64,000 nt of DNA from NCBI GenBank assembly GCA_019425655.1, contig NQWY01000005.1, forward strand, positions 1-64,000, read 5' to 3'. Positions 60,648 through 64,000 of the stretch are shown here, in pieces. A program made the position numbers and the translations under genes. The stretch is from Rhizophagus prolifer. Its lineage: Eukaryota; Glomeromycota; Glomeromycetes; Glomerales; Glomeraceae. The notes beneath the pieces are model-generated. The model saw only the letters and a list, made by a program, of their open reading frames with translations. It had not been told where the DNA came from and made no database searches. Within the stretch, counting starts at the first letter, position 1. Every line of letters begins with the position of its first letter.

Positions 60648-61271
60648 ATGAATAGCGTATTAACAATGGCAGTAAACGATTCACCAATAACATCTGTAAA
60701 AACAACACAACCTCTTATTGCATTATATTGTGGCTCACGAGCAGGAAATAAGCCGATTTATCGAGAAAAGGCAATTGAATTAGCCAGCGGAATAGCTGAA
60801 CAAGGTTTTGGTTTAGTCTACGGCGGTGCCAGCATTGGTTTAATGGGCCAAGTTGCAGAAAGTGTGCTTGCACATGGTGGAGAAGCTGTAGGTGTCATTC
60901 CTGAATTTATGCTTGATTATGAAGTCGCACATGCAGGACTAACCGAATTGCATGTGGTCGAAACTATGCATGAGCGTAAAGCCATGATGGCAGAGCGTGC
61001 AAGTGCATTTATTGCATTACCTGGGGGTTTAGGAACATTCGAAGAAATTTTGGAAATTGCGACTTGGGGCCAACTCAATCAGCACCAAAAACCCATGATT
61101 TTATATAACGTAAATGGTTTTTATAATCCATTAATTGCCCAGCTAGATCATGCGGTTCAAGAGGGTTTCCTTCCCCTTCAACACCGAGCAAAATTAATTG
61201 TATGTGAAGAAATCGATCAAATTTACAACGTCATCCGAAACTTAAAAATGCCAAAGAGATTTGTTGTGTAA
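60648..61271 (+). CDS. LOG-family protein (TIGR00730, putative nucleotide 5'-monophosphate ribohydrolase)
   Basis: 207 residues with the lysine-decarboxylase-like Rossmann fold: 'YCGSRAGNKPIYREKA', GLVYGGASIGLMG, the catalytic pair MHERKAMM and PGGLGTFEE (about 125-133). LOG proteins split cytokinin or purine riboside monophosphates. An alternative ATG six codons in (60666) would shorten it to about 201 residues. Confidence 0.9.
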   Translation: MNSVLTMAVNDSPITSVKTTQPLIALYCGSRAGNKPIYREKAIELASGIAEQGFGLVYGGASIGLMGQVAESVLAHGGEAVGVIPEFMLDYEVAHAGLTELHVVETMHERKAMMAERASAFIALPGGLGTFEEILEIATWGQLNQHQKPMILYNVNGFYNPLIAQLDHAVQEGFLPLQHRAKLIVCEEIDQIYNVIRNLKMPKRFVV

Positions 61272-61286
61272 ACTCTCCTCTCCCAA

Positions 61287-61314
61287 TAAAAAAGCGGTTC
61301 TTCCGCTTTTTTTG
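61287..61314 (+). terminator. terminator of the LOG gene
   Basis: AAAAAGCGG / CCGCTTTTT stem with T-tract, 16 bases after the stop. Confidence 0.88.
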
Positions 61315-61439
61315 TTTTCACTATTTTCACCGTTGCCTTCAAGAGCAATTAGATTTAGTAAAGGGGTACTCAACATTGTCTTACTTTTTTTACTTTCAAT
61401 TTGTTTTAAACTAGACCAAAACGTTAACTTTCAAATGTT

Positions 61440-62831
61440 ATGAATGCCACGCCGACTCACCAAGCCTTGCAACCTGAATATCGCTTACTCGTACTTTTGG
61501 TGTCTATTGGCTTTTTTATGCAGGCATTAGATACCACAATTGTAAATACTGCTATTCCTGCAATGGCACACCATTTAAATGAAGACCCATTACGTATGCA
61601 TAGCGTGGTGGTGGCTTATGTTTTGTCGGTTGCTGCCTGCATTCCTTTAAGTGGATGGTTAGCCGATCGGTTTGGCGTTAGAAATACATTTTTATCAGCA
61701 ATTATTATTTTTACTTTAGCGTCTTTGGGGTGTGGGCTGTCTCAAAATCTGAATGAACTTTTATTTTTCCGTGTCATTCAGGGTGTGGGAGGAGCACTAT
61801 TACTCCCCGTTGGCCGTTTATCACTTTTAAAAATTATTCCCCGAACTCAATTCCTAGCTGCTATGAGCCTCATGAGTCTGGCAGGTTTACTTGGCCCTCT
61901 CGCAGGTCCAACATTAGGGGGCTGGTTAGTTGAAGTGGCAACTTGGCACTGGATTTTTCTTATTAATATTCCAATGGGTGTACTCGGTATATTAATGACA
62001 TTAAAGGTCATGCCAAATGTAAAAGAACCTACGGTTAAAACCTTTGATCTTATGGGGTTTGTGCTCTTGGTGGTTGCAATGATTGGCTGGTCTTTAGGTA
62101 TTGAACATCTTGCCTCTCCTGAATATTCCAAATGGTTCAGTATTTCTTTATTAATAGTTGGAGTAATTTCAACGCTTTGGTATGCCTATCATTCCCATAC
62201 TCATCAAAATGCATTATTCCGTAGTCGATTATTTAAAAATAAAATTTTCGCAATTGGGATTTTAGGTAATTTCTTCGCTCGCTTTGGTGGTAACGCTTTA
62301 CCTTTCGTCATACCACTCATGTTGCAAGTGGCTTTTGGATTTGAACCATTTATTGCGGGTTTAATGATGATTCCACTAGTGCTAGGTTCACTTTTTTCTA
62401 AGCCGATTGTTAGACCTATTATTCAGAAAATGGGATATCGCCGCTTTCTATTAATTAACACCACATTAGTGGGACTATGTATTGCGTCTTTTGCGATTAT
62501 GACGGTCGACACGCCTACTTGGTTTAGGACCCTACACTTTTTCTTGTTTGGTACATTAAACTCATTACAATTTGTAGGGATGAATACGCTGACTTTAAAA
62601 GACTTGCCTCAACAAGATGCAAGTAGTGGGAATAGTTTCTTATCAATGATTATGATGCTGTCTATGAGTATCGGTGTTGCATTGGCAGGTACACTCATTA
62701 ATGTATTTACCAATTACTATGGTACAGCCCATGTCACAACAGCATTTCATGTCACCCTAGTCTGTCTAGGCTGTATTAATATCATTACTGCGCTTATATT
62801 TTGGCAAATTCCAAAAAATACACCTGTGTAA
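61440..62831 (+). CDS. MFS transporter, DHA2 family (MdtD-like)
   Basis: 463 residues with 13-14 membrane helices. Family motif C is present in the DHA2 form ('MSLAGLLGPLAGPTLGGWLVE') and motif A as GWLADRFGVRNTF; the N-terminus 'FFMQALDTTIVNTAIPAMAHHL' contains the acidic motif D1 (LDxTIVNxALP). Probable proton-driven multidrug exporter similar to E. coli MdtD. Ribosome-binding site is poor. No regulator adjacent. Confidence 0.9.
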   Translation: MNATPTHQALQPEYRLLVLLVSIGFFMQALDTTIVNTAIPAMAHHLNEDPLRMHSVVVAYVLSVAACIPLSGWLADRFGVRNTFLSAIIIFTLASLGCGLSQNLNELLFFRVIQGVGGALLLPVGRLSLLKIIPRTQFLAAMSLMSLAGLLGPLAGPTLGGWLVEVATWHWIFLINIPMGVLGILMTLKVMPNVKEPTVKTFDLMGFVLLVVAMIGWSLGIEHLASPEYSKWFSISLLIVGVISTLWYAYHSHTHQNALFRSRLFKNKIFAIGILGNFFARFGGNALPFVIPLMLQVAFGFEPFIAGLMMIPLVLGSLFSKPIVRPIIQKMGYRRFLLINTTLVGLCIASFAIMTVDTPTWFRTLHFFLFGTLNSLQFVGMNTLTLKDLPQQDASSGNSFLSMIMMLSMSIGVALAGTLINVFTNYYGTAHVTTAFHVTLVCLGCINIITALIFWQIPKNTPV

Positions 62832-62908
62832 GCAGTTGCATTTTTAGCATAGTTTCTCGTTCGTAAATCACGCTATGATGTGAGCTTCATCTTGATACTG
62901 AGTTTTGC

Positions 62909-63667
62909 ATGACCAAGCTGGCAAAAACCTTTTCTGCACCACGCTACAACACCGTAATCGGTATTGTTTTAGCTTGTGTCATGGGGGTTCTCACTTACTT
63001 CGGTCTGTTCTACCAACAAAAAGCAATTGCTCAAGATTATCCAGTTCAAGGCTTTGATATTTCTCATCATCAAGAAGAGATTAACTGGAAAAAAATATCA
63101 CCCCAAAAATTCCAGTTCGTTTATTTAAAAGCGACTGAAGGCGGTGATTATAAAGATCCCAAATTTCAAGAAAACTGGTTAAAAGCACGCGAACATGGAT
63201 TTCATGCAGGGGCTTATCATTTTTATCGTCTATGTCGTGATGGTAAAACACAGGCCGAAAATTTTATCGCAACTGTTCCCAAAAAAGTCGATGCGCTTCC
63301 GCCTGTTATCGATCTCGAATATGACAGCAACTGTATAAATGCCCACACCAAAGAACAATTACTTAAAGAAATAGGCATTATGCATGACCGCTTAAAACAG
63401 CATTATGGCAAACAACCTATCTTTTATATCTCCAAAACTTTTTACCATATTGTTTTAATAGGGAATTTCCCTAATACCCCACTTTGGGTTAGAGATTATG
63501 AAGGAAAACCTGAACTGAAAGACAAAAGAAAATGGCTCTTTTGGCAGCATAGTAATCAGGGTAAAATTGAAGGTATGACAAAGCCAGTAGACTTAAATGT
63601 TTATGAGGGTTCAGTCAAAGAGTGGCATCAATTTTTACAGCAACAAGGCATCGTGAAAGCACAATAA
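62909..63667 (+). CDS. glycoside hydrolase family 25 lysozyme-like protein
   Basis: 252 residues: a single N-terminal membrane anchor (about 18-38) and a GH25 domain with '[13 protein letters not shown]' (catalytic Asp region), '[17 protein letters not shown]' (catalytic Glu), 'GAYHFYR' and 'DLEYD'. Predicted inner-membrane-anchored periplasmic muramidase acting on peptidoglycan. It has no phage lysis neighbours. dinB starts 1 base after its stop. Confidence 0.9.
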   Translation: MTKLAKTFSAPRYNTVIGIVLACVMGVLTYFGLFYQQKAIAQDYPVQGFDISHHQEEINWKKISPQKFQFVYLKATEGGDYKDPKFQENWLKAREHGFHAGAYHFYRLCRDGKTQAENFIATVPKKVDALPPVIDLEYDSNCINAHTKEQLLKEIGIMHDRLKQHYGKQPIFYISKTFYHIVLIGNFPNTPLWVRDYEGKPELKDKRKWLFWQHSNQGKIEGMTKPVDLNVYEGSVKEWHQFLQQQGIVKAQ

Positions 63668-63668
63668 T

Positions 63669-64000
63669 ATGCGCAAAATCATTCATATCGATATGGATGC
63701 CTTTTATGCATCGGTCGAATTGCGAGAGCGTCCTGATTTAAAGCATCTTCCTGTCGTTATCTCTTCGCATCATCCGCGCGCTGTAATTGCGGCAGCTTCT
63801 TATCCTGCCCGTGAGTTCGGTTTACGCTCTGCTATGTCTATGAGCCAAGCAAGAAAACTATGCCCTCAAGTTGTTATTATCGAACCTAATTTTGAAAAAT
63901 ATCGTACAGTCTCGGCTCAAATCCATTCAATCTTTCAGCAGTATACTCTTCTCATTGAACCTTTATCGCTTGATGAAGCATATTTAGATGTCACTGAGAA
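63669..64000 (+). CDS. dinB: DNA polymerase IV (partial, runs off the window)
   Basis: The first 110 codons of a Y-family translesion polymerase are visible: [12 protein letters not shown] (metal ligand Asp8, steric gate Tyr), '[16 protein letters not shown]', and [13 protein letters not shown] with the catalytic Asp-Glu. No stop before the window end. Start ATG 63669 lies directly after the GH25 gene. Confidence 0.95.
   Translation, partial: MRKIIHIDMDAFYASVELRERPDLKHLPVVISSHHPRAVIAAASYPAREFGLRSAMSMSQARKLCPQVVIIEPNFEKYRTVSAQIHSIFQQYTLLIEPLSLDEAYLDVTE

Noticed and set aside
62909-63667. GH25 lysozyme as a prophage lysis gene
   Set aside because: No holin, spanin or phage genes nearby; it is membrane-anchored and sits beside dinB in core chromosome.

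Overview
This window is core chromosome of a low-GC gammaproteobacterium, almost certainly Acinetobacter of the calcoaceticus-baumannii complex and most likely A. baumannii. The support is the AT-rich codon use, the block gacA-pilS-pilR, an AbuO/TolC-type outer membrane protein, an OprD/OccAB1-type porin, a ParC whose quinolone residues fall at S84 and E88, and an AamA-type adenine methyltransferase sitting between ribD and ribE. I see no insertion sequence, prophage, integron, CRISPR array, tRNA or rRNA. comM, a frequent resistance-island target in this species, is uninterrupted.

Layout: 1-5.9 kb has argH-yggX, an orphan phoU, tolC, and an EamA exporter with its TetR regulator. 6-12.4 kb has a lipoprotein of unknown function, a TPP riboswitch with thiC, nudF-cpdA and dksA-gluQ. 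12.4-17.6 kb has ftsW-murD and a Fur-controlled feoA-feoB-Cys-rich iron(II) operon. 17.6-23.4 kb has xerC, dsbC, hom-thrC and pbpG. 23.6-27.2 kb has gacA-pilS-pilR (global and type IV pilus control). 27.2-38.9 kb has a C-terminal protease, gpmI, lptF-lptG, pepA-holC, and nrdR-ribD-methyltransferase-ribE. 39-43.5 kb has glnK-amtB (ammonium), ubiK, comM and a flavin reductase. 43.6-50 kb has a MocR-regulated aldolase/DapA-like pair, a TorF-type porin and an OprD-type porin. 50-64 kb has ppa, a MAPEG protein, fadD, parC, two MFS carriers, a TRIC channel, a YchJ-like protein, a TerC/CBS protein, a LOG protein, a GH25 lysozyme and the start of dinB.

The most striking observations are these. (1) Three housekeeping genes, ftsW, thrC and pilR, each appear to have lost an internal segment of roughly 36-45 bp. 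ftsW should be essential, so an assembly or clone artefact is the leading explanation, but real lesions cannot be excluded from sequence alone. (2) Two near-perfect sigma-54 promoters (TGGCAC-N5-TTGCT) lie upstream of amtB and of the TorF-type porin, which puts that porin in the nitrogen regulon. (3) The methyltransferase embedded in the riboflavin operon has a GAATTC site overlapping its own start codon. (4) Several non-coding structures are not explained by the genes: a two-hairpin small-RNA candidate after yggX, a three-hairpin cluster between fadD and parC, and a REP-like palindrome cluster near 58.6 kb. I found no clear candidate for a wholly new multi-gene system.
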